In this document: positions 13,214 through 26,650 of the stretch, piece after piece | Layout: each line of letters begins with the position of its first letter | Position numbering within the stretch: the first letter of the stretch is position 1 | NCBI GenBank assembly: GCA_900708905.1 | Contig: CAADRB010000013.1 | Span: 1,493,331 to 1,557,330 of the forward strand | DNA from: Hymenolepis diminuta | Taxonomy: Eukaryota; Platyhelminthes; Cestoda; Cyclophyllidea; Hymenolepididae | Length of the DNA stretch: 64,000 nt | Reading direction: 5' to 3' | The notes under the pieces: generated by a model | Seen by the model: only the letters and a program-made list of their open reading frames with translations | Databases searched by the model: none | Told to the model about the DNA's origin: nothing | Program-made: the position numbers and the translations under genes

Positions 13214-13630
13214 TGTAGCGAATGCTATACCAATAAGTCTTTTTGCTACACCTAAGTCATCCTCCTGAGCACTCCGAATAGCCTCCTGCAGAATCCTCTA
13301 TTACCAATTCACTCCCAAATTAGCTAAGCTATGCCCAAAGTGGTAAGAACCAGAAGGATACTGAGTGGAGAAGGCTTATTGATCACTTCCCTGTTTCTGT
13401 GAATCAAAAGCTTAGTCATCAAATACAAAACCAAGCTAGGCTGCAGGGATCCTGCTTGCTGATTGGTTGAGGAGGTCTCTGCCTACACGACCGCGCTTAT
13501 TCTCAACGCGACCGGTTACATCCTGCATTTCCCAGAAAGTTCTAGGGTACGTGATTCAATCAGTCTTGTTAGCATTGTGAACCCCACAAGGCTTTATTTG
13601 ATAGGTTTCAAATGTGATAAACTTATAGGC
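13214..13630 (+). repeat. Dispersed repeat family B, copy 2
   Basis: The copy begins TGTAGCGAATGCTATACC and aligns with copy 1 throughout (ACCAATAAGTC, CAGAATCCTCTATTA, CACTCCCAAATTAGCTAAGC, GCTGCAGGGATCCTG, GAGGTCTCTGC). Its right part (13510-13600: TTTCCCAGAAAGTTC, CAGTCTTGTTAGCATTG, CCCCACAAGGC) aligns with the inverted copy at 40.2 kb, so the unit is at least about 400 bp. The 78-codon open frame inside it (13463-13699) is a by-product of the repeat. Confidence 0.7.
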
Positions 13631-16600
13631 GACATGAATCCTCGAACTTTGCCCCTCCCACCCCCCACCTCCCCATTTCGTTCAAATCAAATACGTTAGA
13701 ATTCAGTTGTGACGCTTAAAGTACGCGTCGAAAATATGGTTCTGATAGGAATTTGCACGAATTTTAATAAAAAGTTTGCTTAATAAAGGAGAAGGTATTT
13801 TATAAACTTCGACCTTGGAAAATGCTAATTTATTCAGAACATTAGATTGTGTTTGAAACCTAACAGCAATTCAACGGTTTTTTTCAATCGAATATTGGTT
13901 TTATTTTTCCAACTTTTATAATTACTTGTTTTACAAAGAGTGCAATAATTTTTGGAGGTACAAACAAACCGTACATCATCAATTATCTCAATTTTACTTA
14001 TATTCAAAGGTACTTACTGATTGGCTAGTGTAATTACTAAATTGTGAGGCATTTTCGCTCTCTAGTCCAATTAGGGATCTAATTAATTTTGTATTGATAA
14101 TTAGGCTTTGCGTCTTTCGACTACAGCGCTCAAAAAACTGTTTCGCCCTAAAATCCCAAAACCCTTGGGACTGTCTTTACAAAAAGGCCTTTGAAGTCAT
14201 CTTCTGAGGCAACAAGACACCTGTTTTCGGTAGACTTATCCTTTTAGGACATGAAGTTTGAAATATCAAAAGTCCTTTTATAATTAACTTACCTCGGGTG
14301 TGAAATGTGTATTATTTTCGACAAATTTCAGCTAAAAAGATTAGCTAAAAGCGCTCTCTCTGAAAATACAAAGTTCCAGATCAAAGCTTTGCTAAATAAA
14401 ACAGTCGAAACATTAGTTCTTTAGGAAAAAAACGGGATGAGAGTAAATAAAGTTACTACGCATTTCAAGCTATAAAAGGGCTATTGTTCTAATTGACCTT
14501 TGTTCATAACACATATATAGAGTCAACCTCTTCCAATTTGTCAACTTTTAATGAATTCGTTAAAGGCTTCCAACTGAACTACTATCAATCTCTTACATTT
14601 TTTTCATATAAGAACCCTGGAAAAACTTCATCCTCCAAAGTCCTTCCTCAAACTTTCAAAATTTATTCTTTTATATTATGTGAGTTTGTATCCATCAGTT
14701 ATTGATGAATCGGCCCAATGGCTCAAAAGTACCTACTTAGGCTCCCCTACCCACTAATTCCGCAATTTAATTAGAACTCATTGGCTGATCATAATCTTAA
14801 GTCAGCCAAAAATATGTATTTATTTGCTCTCTCGTCTTCCTATTTCAGGTACACTGAGGCTGGGAAGGGGATCTAGTCATAATCAGAGTTTCAAGTTATT
14901 ATTCCGGTGGAATGAAAAGGTAGAATTTCTTTTATTGGCCACAGTTTCAATATTCTGGGTTTATTGTGGGAGATGCTTTAAAAAATTAATAAATGTTATA
15001 GATAGTATAGCGACATAATGAAAATGCACTATGACATTATTTTGCAGAGACTTTCATCTTGGAAAATATTTTCTCTACAACATCGAATGTTGTCAGCTAG
15101 TTCTGATTTACACTTATTTTCATTTGTCAATTTAACTTACTGTGTTAAAGGGAGAGATGCATGGATAATCAGATAAGGCACGAATGACATTTTTACTTAA
15201 TGAAACCTTTCAGCCTGAACTTCTCAAATTTGAACAAAATTTAACACTGTTAAATTTATGCTACTGATTAAGGACACTCTATTGTATTATATTGGAGAAC
15301 ACTTTTGGAAAACTGTAATGAACCCCAATGACCTCGAATGTCCTATTTCTGGACGCTTTGAATCGGTTTAACGTGAAGGGTGGTTATGCCACCATCTATC
15401 GAAGTGGCATTCTAAGAAGAAGTGTGTGAATCTAAACAGTATACAATTTTTGAGCTAAGTTTAAAAGTTCGAAATTTCATCGATCGATTTCCGATTAATC
15501 TTTACTTTCTCTGTTAGCCATAAAATTTACTAAATCGATAAATAAAGCGGAATGTTATCAGGGTTTGTCATTATTTTATTTTTTTATCTTTCTTTTAAGA
15601 GAATAAGCTATTCTTAGCTGATATGACTTTCAGTAATGTAATTAAGTTGACCTGGGGGAAATTCTTTTATGTTTCGTATGTGTGCTGTTTTCCGGTTCAA
15701 ATCATTTTATACTACCCACATGAATAACCTTGTTTCAGGACACCGAGTTTGCTGTTGATGAAAGTTAGTGGGTCAACCAAGATGAAGTTTCAGCGAAAAA
15801 ATAATTTTGTTTCAAACGTAAATGGTAATAAGATGAGGAACTCGAAAACAATGGACGGCTTCGTTTAAGTGGGAATTAATATTTCTTGCGAAAACTGTTT
15901 CCAATTCTCTTTACCGGTTCTATTATTTGAGCAAACTTTTAGTAAAAATTTAGTGAAATATCTTCGAGGAGTTGTTTAACTCAAATCAGATTATTTTAAT
16001 CTTGGGATCATTTTGAGCTCTCCAATAATCACATTAACTTTAAATTGTTAATAATGGTACTCTATTTATTTGTCCCACACATTTCATCAACAACTATTAT
16101 CATTTCACGTGCTCATTGTCTCAGTAAGCACCCATCGATTTGAGAAAATGGAAGTTGGAAAATGCACAAAGCATTTTTAACCAAAAATAATTTCATAAAA
16201 ATTGTTTATTAAATATTTTTTTCACCTAAATCTATTAAGTTTATTGTATGGCTAGACATCACCATTCGATTGACAAATGATCATTGCCGGGGTGATAGAT
16301 CTAAGCTTTATTGCATCATTTTTGAAAGGGTGGAAAAAATAAATTTAACATATCTGGAGGGACTTTTAAAATACTCTAATTAAAATTGTTATTGAGAGCG
16401 ATGTTGATATTAATACGGCCATAGTTGTTATCTTGGTCGCGAAAAAAACTGGCGCGGCTTTTATTTGCTATTTTTTGAATATATTAACAAACTTGGTTAG
16501 CCAGTTCATCTACCTCAATGGACGATAACTCCCACACTGTAAGATTTCCTCATTTGCCAAGCCAAATTCTCTTCGTTTGTATGTCCATCCGACACCCGGA

Positions 16601-19381
16601 ATATTTTAAACACAACTTATTATTTTTGGAATGAAGTTTCTCATAAAACTCAATCTTTACTCATTTGAATTCGCATATTGGTCTTGGGGAATGACTTGAA
16701 ACTCGAATAATTTTGATTCGACAGCCACATTCCGTGTATAACCACTCATATGCAGCGTTCAATTCACCGATGATTATGTCATTTGAAAATAGTAAAATTG
16801 CCGCAGTGGTGGAATAAATATAGTAAGATTTAAAGTAGCAATGAGTTATGTCGGGAATGAGAGTGATGAAGGTGACATTTAGTTAGACATTAAACATTAC
16901 GAGAACTTCATGATGTCCATTGCCAACTGAGTTATCATTTAAACACAAAATCTCATTGGTTCGCCATATTAACATATCGAGAATTAAACACGACCCAAAA
17001 GATCAAAAGACATCACGTTTTGGATGAATTGCAACCTTGTATGGTATGATATTTCAATAAAAATAGCGACGTCAATAAAAAAGCTAGACAATTTATTTTT
17101 CTCATGTCCAATATTTTATGGAAAAGAATACTGTACCATGCGCCTCCCGTCAAATGAAGGCTTACATGCCGTTTGTGCCATTCACCTATACTTCTTCGCA
17201 TTCCTTTATATTCTATCCATATGCAGTTGTGAGTCATCTGCATTCCTATTGGCCACAATGACTTCGTCACATACAAAGAAGTGTCATTTCTTTACAATCG
17301 ATATACATGTGGTCCCCGTTTGTATACACTCATATTGACAGTACCGCCTATTTATTCATGTTTTATTCTCTTATTCAGTTCATTATTTTTTATTATTTAA
17401 TTCGGCAATTCTATTCTTTTGATGTTGTGTTAATTTGAATACTATTAATTTTTAGTGGGTCGGATCCAATAAACTTTGATCATCCTTTTGAGATTAACAA
17501 TTCAAAACAATGCAGATACCTTTAACTAAAAACTCATCACGTGATCCTTCGGTTGACCAGCAATTAGTTAGGCAATTGATCATTCCATCGGTATTCTAAA
17601 AATCCATCTCAAGAATTGAACGAATTTATTTATATTTCTAAGCTAACTAATGACCGGAGCTTGAAAGGCTTTAAAATAAGACATCTTTACCCTGTTTTCA
17701 GTGGAAAAAAGTTAGCAGCAGAGGAGGGTGGTATTTAAATTCAAGTTGAAGGTAAAGTTTCCTTATTTTATTTCGTCTAACCTTAATTGGAAAAACGAAC
17801 TTAGTCTGTTATTATTTTACAAACTTCTTTATAAGATATACCGATTGTTATAGCGTCTAGTGTTTTTATTCCTTTTTTTATACAACTTTGCATCTTCCAT
17901 CATCATACTAATAAAGTAAACTTCCAGGATTTAGCACACTAAGAATGTATTAGTGGATACATACCCCCGATTTTATTATCAGAGTTCACGTTAAGTGAAC
18001 TCGGGATTGTTAAAATCTTGTCAATTTCCTCAAATCATGGAAGATCATACCACTTTCTCGGCTTTTGAAGGAAGATATGCATTGAAGCGGCAAGATCGAC
18101 CATCATTATTAAACGACCTATCAGTGGGTTCTGGGGATTAAAGATAAGAACTTGATGAGTAATTAAATCTGATACTTGGAACTTGAAGCTATGAACCGCT
18201 CTTTAAATGAATATTTTATAACCTGAATCCGAAGATCAAGTGAAGGAACACTTGTGACACTCTTTTTTCGACCCACTATCCCTCTTCCTTATTGAACTGT
18301 CCTTACCTGATTTCGGTTGCCTTTCCGTATGGAAAATTTGGATATTTTTTTGCACTACCACCCCATTAAAATAAATTTATTCCAATTGTATCAGTATGCT
18401 ACTGAATATTTAAAGCAATATCTATTTGTTAAAATATAACAGGACTTCGTGAATTTTTATCCAAAATCTCTTACGGAAAAGAGATGTTAGAAAATGGAAC
18501 TTCGTATGTGACTGGAAAATTGAAACAGAACTACGGGAAAAAGCTTTTTGAGAAATCTCATTTTACTTTTCCTTCGCCAATTACTCCACTACATTCCTTA
18601 ACGACTCAACTGAATAGGTTTTTCTCCATTTCGAAATTACAACACATTTTGAATGATTCTAAATAAAAATGATTTCGAAATCCTGTGAATTCAATTAGTA
18701 GGATGAATTTTATAGCCAATCTTAAGCAATTGCTAGCACGGAAGCATAGAAGGAGATTGTGAAAACCGATATTATTGGTACGAAGATATAACTGAACAAT
18801 AGGAGCATTGTCATTGTCATTTAAAATATTTTTGAGGGGGTAACGTGTAGGACAATTTGTTGGGTCTTATTGATCAAATGACTGCTTCGATAAATTCATG
18901 TCATTATAATTACTTGTATTACCTACGGGTTAGACAAGGATTTATCTCATATAAATGCCCTTTCGTCAATTTTAGTTTCATGTATGAATTTTTAGATCCA
19001 TTACCAATGTTATGGTTATTGTCTGGGGTAATAAAATTTTTTATTATAGCTATAATCATGGAAAGCATCCGAGGGCTTTATTCTTACTATAATGTTACAA
19101 CGATTTATTCATTTCCTAAGTTTTATCCAATTCTTCAGTACTGTGGTATATTCCAGTAAAATCTAATAGAGTAACTCAAAATATGACAAATCGGCAAGTA
19201 TATTGTTGTGGTCAATTTGTATTCGCTTGTGGCCATTTATTGTACTTCCTTTCTTTGTACTTTAGCCGTGCATTCGATTTGTTATTCTTGTATTTCGGGA
19301 CATTATGTACTTTATCGTCCATTATGTTCATTTTCGAATACTTCTCAAACCCATTGAAGGAAAAAAGGATGAGGTAATAGG
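13631..19381. other. Intergenic, nothing firmly recognisable
   Basis: No family match. One 70-bp segment (14851-14920, plus) has an acceptor-like TATTTCAG before it, an AAG|GTAGAA donor-like end and an open phase, but with 24 codons it has no statistical weight. Open frames at 17024-17338, 18857-19159 and 19183-19377 are AT-driven and encode Phe/Tyr/Leu-rich strings. Confidence 0.5.
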
Positions 19382-19845
19382 GTTGTAGCTAACAAGTAAC
19401 TACAGCAATAACAGTCACCAATTCGTAGTTGTTTGAGTAAGAGCTAACAACAATTGTGTAGCAGAACATCGAAAATTGATTAGACCAAAATGTATCCGAG
19501 GCACCCACGACAAGGATGGAAGCGAGTAAGAGAGAGAGGAGTGTTGAGGAAGAGAGAAGATGAGAGGGAAGTGTAGGAACCAGTAACTGGAAAGCGTGCG
19601 TTTTGTCTTAAGTGGGAAAACAGAGACGGTTTTATATGAGCCACATGGGTATGGGCGCGCGAGAACATAAGCGCAGATGTACTTCTAAGTGAAAAGAGGC
19701 CGTTATAGAAGAGGGGAATCAATAGGCGCGTTTAGACATTTGAGGTAGGATTTTTGCGTCACAGGGACATAAAAGACGTCACCGCAGCTTCGTGGGCGAA
19801 AAACCGAAGTATTGTCATAGAGAATGCGAATAAAGAGTAATTCTG
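19382..19845 (-). repeat. Dispersed LTR-like repeat family A, copy 1 (inverted to copy 2)
   Basis: This about 465-bp block is the reverse complement, with moderate divergence, of 38388-38868. Shared landmarks read in the minus direction are TTTATTCGCATTCYCTATGA, TTTCGGTTTTTCG, GTGACGTCTTTTA, TGTCTAAACGCG, a TATA box (CATATAAA), TTTTGGTCTAATCAA, CAATTGTTRTTAGCTCTTAC and ACGAATTGGTGACYGTTATTG. A core TATA box followed by a long pyrimidine-rich region and a TTGGTGAC segment resembles an LTR followed by a primer-binding region. On the plus strand an AATAAA (19829-19834) sits at the other end. Confidence 0.7.
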
Positions 19846-20419
19846 AAAATATATAGAAAGTCATCTTTCAATAGCATCTTGGAGCCCCTCGGAGGAGAAA
19901 ATCTTAACGCTAAAGTAAACTTAGGTGTTTTTTAAATCGCGACCTCTGTTATGACAAAAATAAACTGAACTATTACTTCACAGTGGAATGTTGATAACTA
20001 GTTTATATGTATTTAATTTAATGGCCTTGTCAAATATTGAGTAATTAAATTTATTCCGGCGATGATAAATGCAGCTATTTGCCTTATTGATGCCCAAACA
20101 ACTTCAAAAAATTGCTTTTGAGTTTATCGATTAAACAAATCAAAACATCATTTTAGAGGTCTTGAACCTGGAGACTTGAATGTTATTGAATAAGAAATGC
20201 ATAACCATTTCTCTGACGTAGCTCGCATTATAATAAATCTTTAATAATCGTAATTGATTTTTTATACTCCTCTGTTATAGGTGTAGGCCCTTTTGAATAC
20301 GTAAACTAAAAATACTACCATGATAAAATATAGTATATTACAATTTTAATTAACGAATTAAGAAACAAACTTACAGTCTAATTAACACTGAGGTACGTAG
20401 TTTATATTTTCCAGACAGT
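19846..20419. other. Short intergenic stretch between repeats
   Basis: AT-rich, nothing recognisable. Confidence 0.5.
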
Positions 20420-20690
20420 AACCAACTGGCGATCAGTAACTATTGGAAGTATGCTAAGGTCAACGGCAACGGACGATTCATATGTGCGCATAGAGACCTT
20501 CACTACCGCCTAAACGGAAGTGTAGGGACCAGTCATTGTCCACTGGCAGTTGAGTTCCCTCTATAGAGGCATCGGAAATGGACAAGACCAACACCACACA
20601 AAGAAACGATTGTATATAAGCTTAATATTTTGATCAACAAAATAGGGTGACTTCCGGACCACCTTCGAAGTGTTCCAGCAATGTGAGAAA
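20420..20690 (+). repeat. LTR-like repeat family C, copy 1
   Basis: Aligns with 26395-26650 in the same orientation. Shared blocks: CTGGCGAT, ACAAAGAAA, a TATA box within TTGTATATAAGC (20610-20621), a run ending ATCAACAAA, then GTGACTTCCGGACCACCTTCGAA against GTGGCTTCTCTGCCACCTCCGAA in the other copy. TATA box, a polyadenylation-like signal in the sister copy and a GC-rich end suggest a solo LTR. Limits are approximate. Confidence 0.6.
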
Positions 20691-22690
20691 CCTAGTTATG
20701 GTGTACTTCATATATTTCGTATTTTCGCTGCAAGAGAACTGTTTCCCAACGCTCATTTTAGTTGAATTGCAGCATATTAGAGGCTCCCGTATACTTACAC
20801 CTCCTTTTCCAATTGAACCCTTATTTTTTCTCATTTATTCAGGCCTTATGAGTACCGAACCTATTATATTTGGCACAATAAATGTGCAAATTGATTGCTA
20901 CTCACAAAATTTAAAAATTTTATTTTAGAAAACATCTATTATGTTGGCAATTATATGGAGTACCAGCAAATTTAACTTCTTTAGGAAGAGGTAAACGCTG
21001 TTTTCTGATATTATTGATGCACTGAAAACGTTACAAGTTTCCTTTCCAAGCGTCAATACGCCGCCCAATGGATCAAGTATCGAATGCCAAAAAATGAGAA
21101 GTGCCCTACGTTTTTTTCTAATATTGTCAGCATTGTAATAAGCCTTATATAGTCATAAGTAGCTATCTTCCCTTTCAACAAAGGCTTATTGTGTCCTTTG
21201 ACTTGGGCAATTATTACTATCTTATCTTAGATCTGTTTTATATGCTCCCTTTATATGCTTCCTAGAATTTGATTAACAAAATATTCTGATGAAATGTGTC
21301 TGATTTTTATAAGTTCTCATCAATTTTCTTACATCCTACTTTGTAATGTAACGATCAGCGATAACCCAGTGTTCGCAACTCTATAAATCCAATTAGATCC
21401 CGAGGTGTGCGAAAGAAAATGATATTCGAATATCTTTCATAAACTCGAGAGAGACTCGTAAGCTTTTATCCCTCATGCACTGGATTATCGATTATTGTAT
21501 TCCTACGCTCACGTCTAGACATGTAGGACTATCTGAGGAGAAATCGTCTTCCACCTGGACTTTGTAGCATTATAAAGAGTCAGCTGAGAGTTGTAAAAAT
21601 GAAATAGTCCTAATAAAGGTCCCTTTACCTTTTCATCTCTAACTGCTAACATTTATTGAGAACAAAGTGTTATAAAGCAAAGAATTAAGGGTAAAGCATC
21701 TTCACTGTTTTATTTATTTTAATAATTATCTCACATATTTTCGCTGATGAGGAAACTGTTTTGTAACCCTTTGTTGATTACCATTAAACACTGGATAAAA
21801 ACAAGCGGGATTTTAATCTATCATCCGAACAGTATCCACCTTTAATCATTGTCGTTTAAATACTCATACTAAACCTACCAATGAGTTTTTTGTCTTTTCG
21901 TTACCAGTTTAATTGGCAAAACTCAATGCACGTCCAAGATATTCACCGTCCGTTGAGACCGCCGTTGTTAACTTACCTAGAAATCCCCGAACTCCCATTA
22001 TTGTATCTATTATTATCAATACCACTGCCAGAGATATCAATTTAATTTCTTATTTGATTCCCGTAGTTCAGTGATCCTGAGGCAGACCTCTAATTACTCC
22101 AGCCTTCGGTTTGAAATACTGTTGATATCTCGATTAGTAGTAGACGATTTATAGTACGTAGATAAACATGACTCAAAGCTTCAGGATCTACGCTCTATCT
22201 TAAGCTGAGCCATTCAAATCTTGCAGATGGTATTCAAGCTGTCTGGCAATCTTATCTGTACGCGGACTAACACAGCCGCTAATGTAAAGGTAAGGCTGTA
22301 ACTGGTCCTACGGCCATCAATTATACGGAAACTTTTGCTTCAGTGAATAGCCCTTGAAAAAATTAGCCGACTATCCTGGAGGTAAAGAGTTTCCGCCTTC
22401 TCACGATATATAATATTTGAATTGCAACAGCCGCAACAATATCAAAACAGCAGCCAAGCTCTGGCTCATCTGATGGAATTTGGTAACAGATGAAGTACAA
22501 ATATCAAAATGGATGACTTTTAATAAAAACTAGCAACATTCCCAATGAAACTTTTTCTTAGCTTTATCTATTATTTTACTTTTTTCCCAATCAAAATAAA
22601 AGTTTCTGATAAACACACAATTCTAAATTATAAAACAAAATATTATTTACATTCTGAGGTAAATAAAATATGAATATTATTTTATAAAGC
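20691..22690. other. Intergenic, downstream of the GCP gene; nothing recognisable
   Basis: Contains the 3' flank of the minus-strand gamma-tubulin complex gene. I see no other exon, RNA gene or repeat I can support. Confidence 0.5.
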
Positions 22691-25027
22691 CTAGAAATGG
22701 AATCTTGTAGTCACTCCGGTGTTGAATTTACAGGAATCTTCTAGTACCCTCAACAAAGAAGATGCCTCTATGCGCACACATCCACTTCCTTGAAGGGCTT
22801 CCGAAAGAACAGTTCGAAGGAAACCAACCCGGGTTGAGAATTCCGATGCAAGGTACTCCACATCCATTTCACAAGGGAACTGAAACTCTCCACAGAGTTC
22901 AAACAATTCTCTCAGTGTCTGATTAAGCATCTTTTGTGAGACATTATCTGACAACAGGCTTATTTCCTTCACTCGAGTGAGGTAAGTTGAGAAATATGTC
23001 AACAAATTGTCCAAATTGCTCTCGATATCAGACTTTGTCAGGGTACACATGAATTCTGCATGAGCAACCTCAATATGATCCGCAATGAAAGCGTGTATGC
23101 CATTGATCACATACAGACACCGAGATCGGAGTAAAGCTAATTTAGGATTCTCCGATCTCAATGTCCATTTTGCATTGTCCAGAGCCCATTTCGCTTGTTT
23201 CAGCTAAAATAAAAACAAATTAGCTACTGATATTATCTCAGTAAAAGATGCTGATTTGAAATCGCCACTTACCTCAAAGAGGAATCTGAACACATTATGG
23301 TATATTACCAAGCTTTCCTCAGAGATTACGATATTAAGCGGCCAAGGAATGCTTATTTTAAGGGAGATATCATTTCCAGCCAAGATTAGTTTGAGTCGAC
23401 CATAGACCCAGGATCTTTCTCCACAGACAGCAATAGCCTGTTCTCTTAATGCTTTGTTCAGGACAGATTCCGTTCTATTATCAGGATGATAACTAAATAT
23501 CTCCTCACAAAATGCATACATCCATTCTCCTGAACGGAAAAATGCTATTTTTGACAGATTTTCAAACGCGTGAGTGAGATTCAGATCATCTGCAAAGGAG
23601 GAGACAGTTGAAAGCCACGTTCCGGATTCAGATAATGGTCCATGAAGCAAAGAAGATACAAGATAGGACGATATTCTCAAAGCTTGATTTTTCATCTTTT
23701 CTCTAAGACATTTTACTACCTTTGCTGGATATTCTGAGAATTTCTTTGATGGAGACATAAGAAGAACGTACTTTGGCTTGTCGATAACAGTTGATTCCAT
23801 GAATCTAACCATCTCTTGGATATCTGAATCATCATGAAATTCCGATTCTCCAACTCCAGAATCAGTATCTTCTTTAGAATTTACTCCTTTGTCTGAACTT
23901 AAGGGGGAATTAAGATGATCTTCAACCGCGCTCAGCAGCTTCGGATTTCGAAAGAGAGATGAAAAAGACTTAAGTAGGCTTAAAGATTTAGCACCAAAAA
24001 GGACATCTTGAATAACAGGGGATAAGACATTTGGAACACTTGATTTAATGAGCGTGACGCCTGATTTCCAGAAGCTTGGGTCGTTAACAGGAATGCTATC
24101 ATTATACCTGAGAAATGGAATACTATTTAAACTGCATCCGCTCATTATATTACAGAGATAAGCTTCTGTAGTTGAAATGAAAACTTCTCCAATTAGATCA
24201 ATAAGATAGGGATCGGGGAAGCACTTAGAAATCGTTCGAGAGAGCTCTTCTATCCGGTTAAGAAGAAGGATGGACGTTTCCCCAGAGAGAATGGTATTCA
24301 TTTGGGGAGAACAGACTTGCAGAATCAAGACAGATATAAAAGAAATTCGACGAAACCAAACTTGCCATTTGATTGAAAGTGAAATAAGGGTTAATTGAGT
24401 AGAACAAACACTTTTAGCGTCTTGTTCTAATTCCGAAATGACTCGAAATGCATCACCTACCAATCTCTCACAAACTTGTGCCAGGCGAATGAAAGGTGAG
24501 GGAATAGAGTTCTCAGATAACAAAACGAAATTTATAAATGCTCTGATTTGAAGAATGCTTGTAGCCGATTCTGCGATCTCCGTACAAAATGCATCAAGCG
24601 CTCCATAAGTAAGGTGGGTAAGAGCTGCAGGTTTACGCGTGTAAAGGCAGATATTTTTTGTGAGAATTTCGTTGTCGGTATAAGAGATGAAGAGAAAGCT
24701 TTTCTGGGCACCAAGAAGAACCCAAAGACATTCTCGAACAACTTGATACTCCGTGAGTTCAACTCGAGATTCAATCTGACGTGACTTTGAAGCGAAGGGA
24801 AGCCATTTGGATTTGAAGTTACTGCATGGATCGAAACCAGTAGAAACTTTGGGGTCTCCTACCCACCAATATTCTGTTTGAAGCATTTTAATCAAATCTG
24901 GTTCATTGAAATTTTCTAAATATTGAAAGCTACTTGATGAGAGAGGTAAATCATTCCAAGAACGCGGAAAAACCCTGCGGTTTGAATATGATGCTGTCGG
25001 GGGATCTGTGTCGAAAGCGTCCGACAT
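22691..25027 (-). CDS. TUBGCP5: Gamma-tubulin complex component, probably GCP5; two exons
   Basis: Exon 1 runs 25027-23273 (585 codons), exon 2 23203-22691 (170 codons plus TAG); the 69-bp intron 23272-23204 (GTAAGT...TTTTAG) falls in phase 0, giving 755 aa. The product belongs to the Spc97/Spc98 (GCP) family, which builds gamma-tubulin ring complexes for microtubule nucleation at centrosomes. Evidence: YWWVGD near residue 53; TEYQVVRECLWVLLGAQKSF from residue 92 and a following THLTYGAL; PVNDPSFWKSG in the middle; and, across the splice junction, FRFLFE|LKQAKWALDNAKW then LRSRCLYVINGIHAFIADH, the C-terminal gamma-tubulin-binding half. The order and wording fit GCP5 best. It is shorter than human GCP5 (about 1,000 aa), mostly at the N-terminus. 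The ATG is the first in frame; an in-frame TAA lies upstream. An acceptor-like ATATCAG precedes it, so an upstream exon is possible. Confidence 0.82.
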
Positions 25028-26394
25028 TCCCTCCTTTTGACACAAAAACACTGATATTGAGCGAGTATATTAAAAATAAAAAATTATATTCGTTAACAAG
25101 AAAACCGGAAATAAAATAGAAATTATAATGCCTTACTCTCATGTTAATATTTGGTAAATTAATTAGTTGTCGTGTTAAAGGTTTAAATCTAATAGTTTCA
25201 AATTGTTTTATAAATAGATAGAGGCTGTCTACTACAAGCGCCGCGATTCAACAAACTATTCTAAAGAAAAATAAATATGTTTCAAAAAAACAAACACTCT
25301 TTTAATGTTAATCAATACTTTATTATGCAACAATATCGTATATAATATATGAATTATTCAAGCAGAAATCAATTTAAGACATCGCCCAACTTACACTTGT
25401 CGCAGTTGACCTCGATAGAACTAAACAACGAGCGGAGCTTTTGTTTGCATAAACAAAATATTTTCTGACAAATCGATTATTTTCTAATTTTATTTCTTAA
25501 ATATAAAAATATGAAATATTAAGACATTCAAGTAAGACACTGAAACAAAGTTGAAAATAAGGCTACAATATTTTGGATTTTTATTCATGATTGAAATTTC
25601 AGAATTTTCAAGGGTCTCCTTTAGTATTTTTTTTCAAATTATGATTGTAACAATTAGAAACTTGTTTATTCTGATTATGAATTTTCTAACACGGACTAAT
25701 GTGTGAAAATTGTAATGAGTGTCATATGAACATCAAAGTACCCTCGGGTACTAACATCAAAATTCGTTGAAATTGTACTTTACCTTGACCTGCAACGGTT
25801 AATACTCCTATTCTTGCTATTTCACTATCATCCAATTCGCGTATTAAAGTGGAAACAAGATATTAGTGAGGCACCGTGTATTAGCACAAGCACATGTCAC
25901 CGCGATAGAGGCAACCGGGAATTGTCCATTCAAACAACATTTCAAGGTCAACGTTTGGCAAACCAGTTAAATAATATATTGTATTTACAACCATATCTTA
26001 TTTACATTATTGATGATTTCCAACTCAATTTAGTGGTTAGAAACATCTCAGCACACAATAAATAGAGACTCTGATTGCGTCCAACTAAGTGACCTACATA
26101 GTAGTAATAAAATTTATTTTCAGTCCTTGTTCCTTAACATAATATATTCTTTATTCCTTGGCATAATTAAATGTACTCTTAAGCTATCTGTTTTATGTTT
26201 AATTAAATCAACTAATGTCACTAAGAGGACAGAGTTTTTGCAAATTCTTGGCACAGACAGGGGAGTTTGGGCATTATGGGGAAGGTATATTCTATCTTGT
26301 TGCCAATTTTGTGTTTAATTGAAAGTCTTGTTTGCAGTTCGAAAGATTAATCAATGCATGAGTTGAATTCAAGCTTGATATTTCTGCAGTAGCC
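25028..26394. other. Upstream flank of the GCP gene
   Basis: AT-rich. It should contain the promoter of the minus-strand GCP gene, but no clear motif stands out. An open frame at 25814-26065 (plus) starts at a TTG and has no splice or family support. Confidence 0.5.
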
Positions 26395-26650
26395 AGCAGA
26401 TGTCTATCAACACCTGGCGATTAGAGATAATTGACTGGCGATAAGATCTCCACTATAGTGTTCACAGGCGGTCCCGCTGTGTGTTTGCGTGCTTGTACAT
26501 AGATACCTAAACGGGTGTCTATCATCAAGCCGAGACACCAACTGCGAGACATGACTGACATCCAACAAAGAAATGTTTTGTATATAAGCCTAATTTAATT
26601 ATCAATAAACTGAAGTGGCTTCTCTGCCACCTCCGAACTGATCTGGCGTT
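26395..26650 (+). repeat. LTR-like repeat family C, copy 2
   Basis: Counterpart of 20420-20690, same orientation. It carries TATATAAG at 26581-26588 and AATAAA at 26604-26609, only 16 bases apart, followed by the inverted GTGGC...GCCAC stem at about 26615-26630. The alignment is good over the last 100 bp and looser upstream. A short LTR or another pol II-driven repeat fits; no internal element lies between the two copies. Confidence 0.6.
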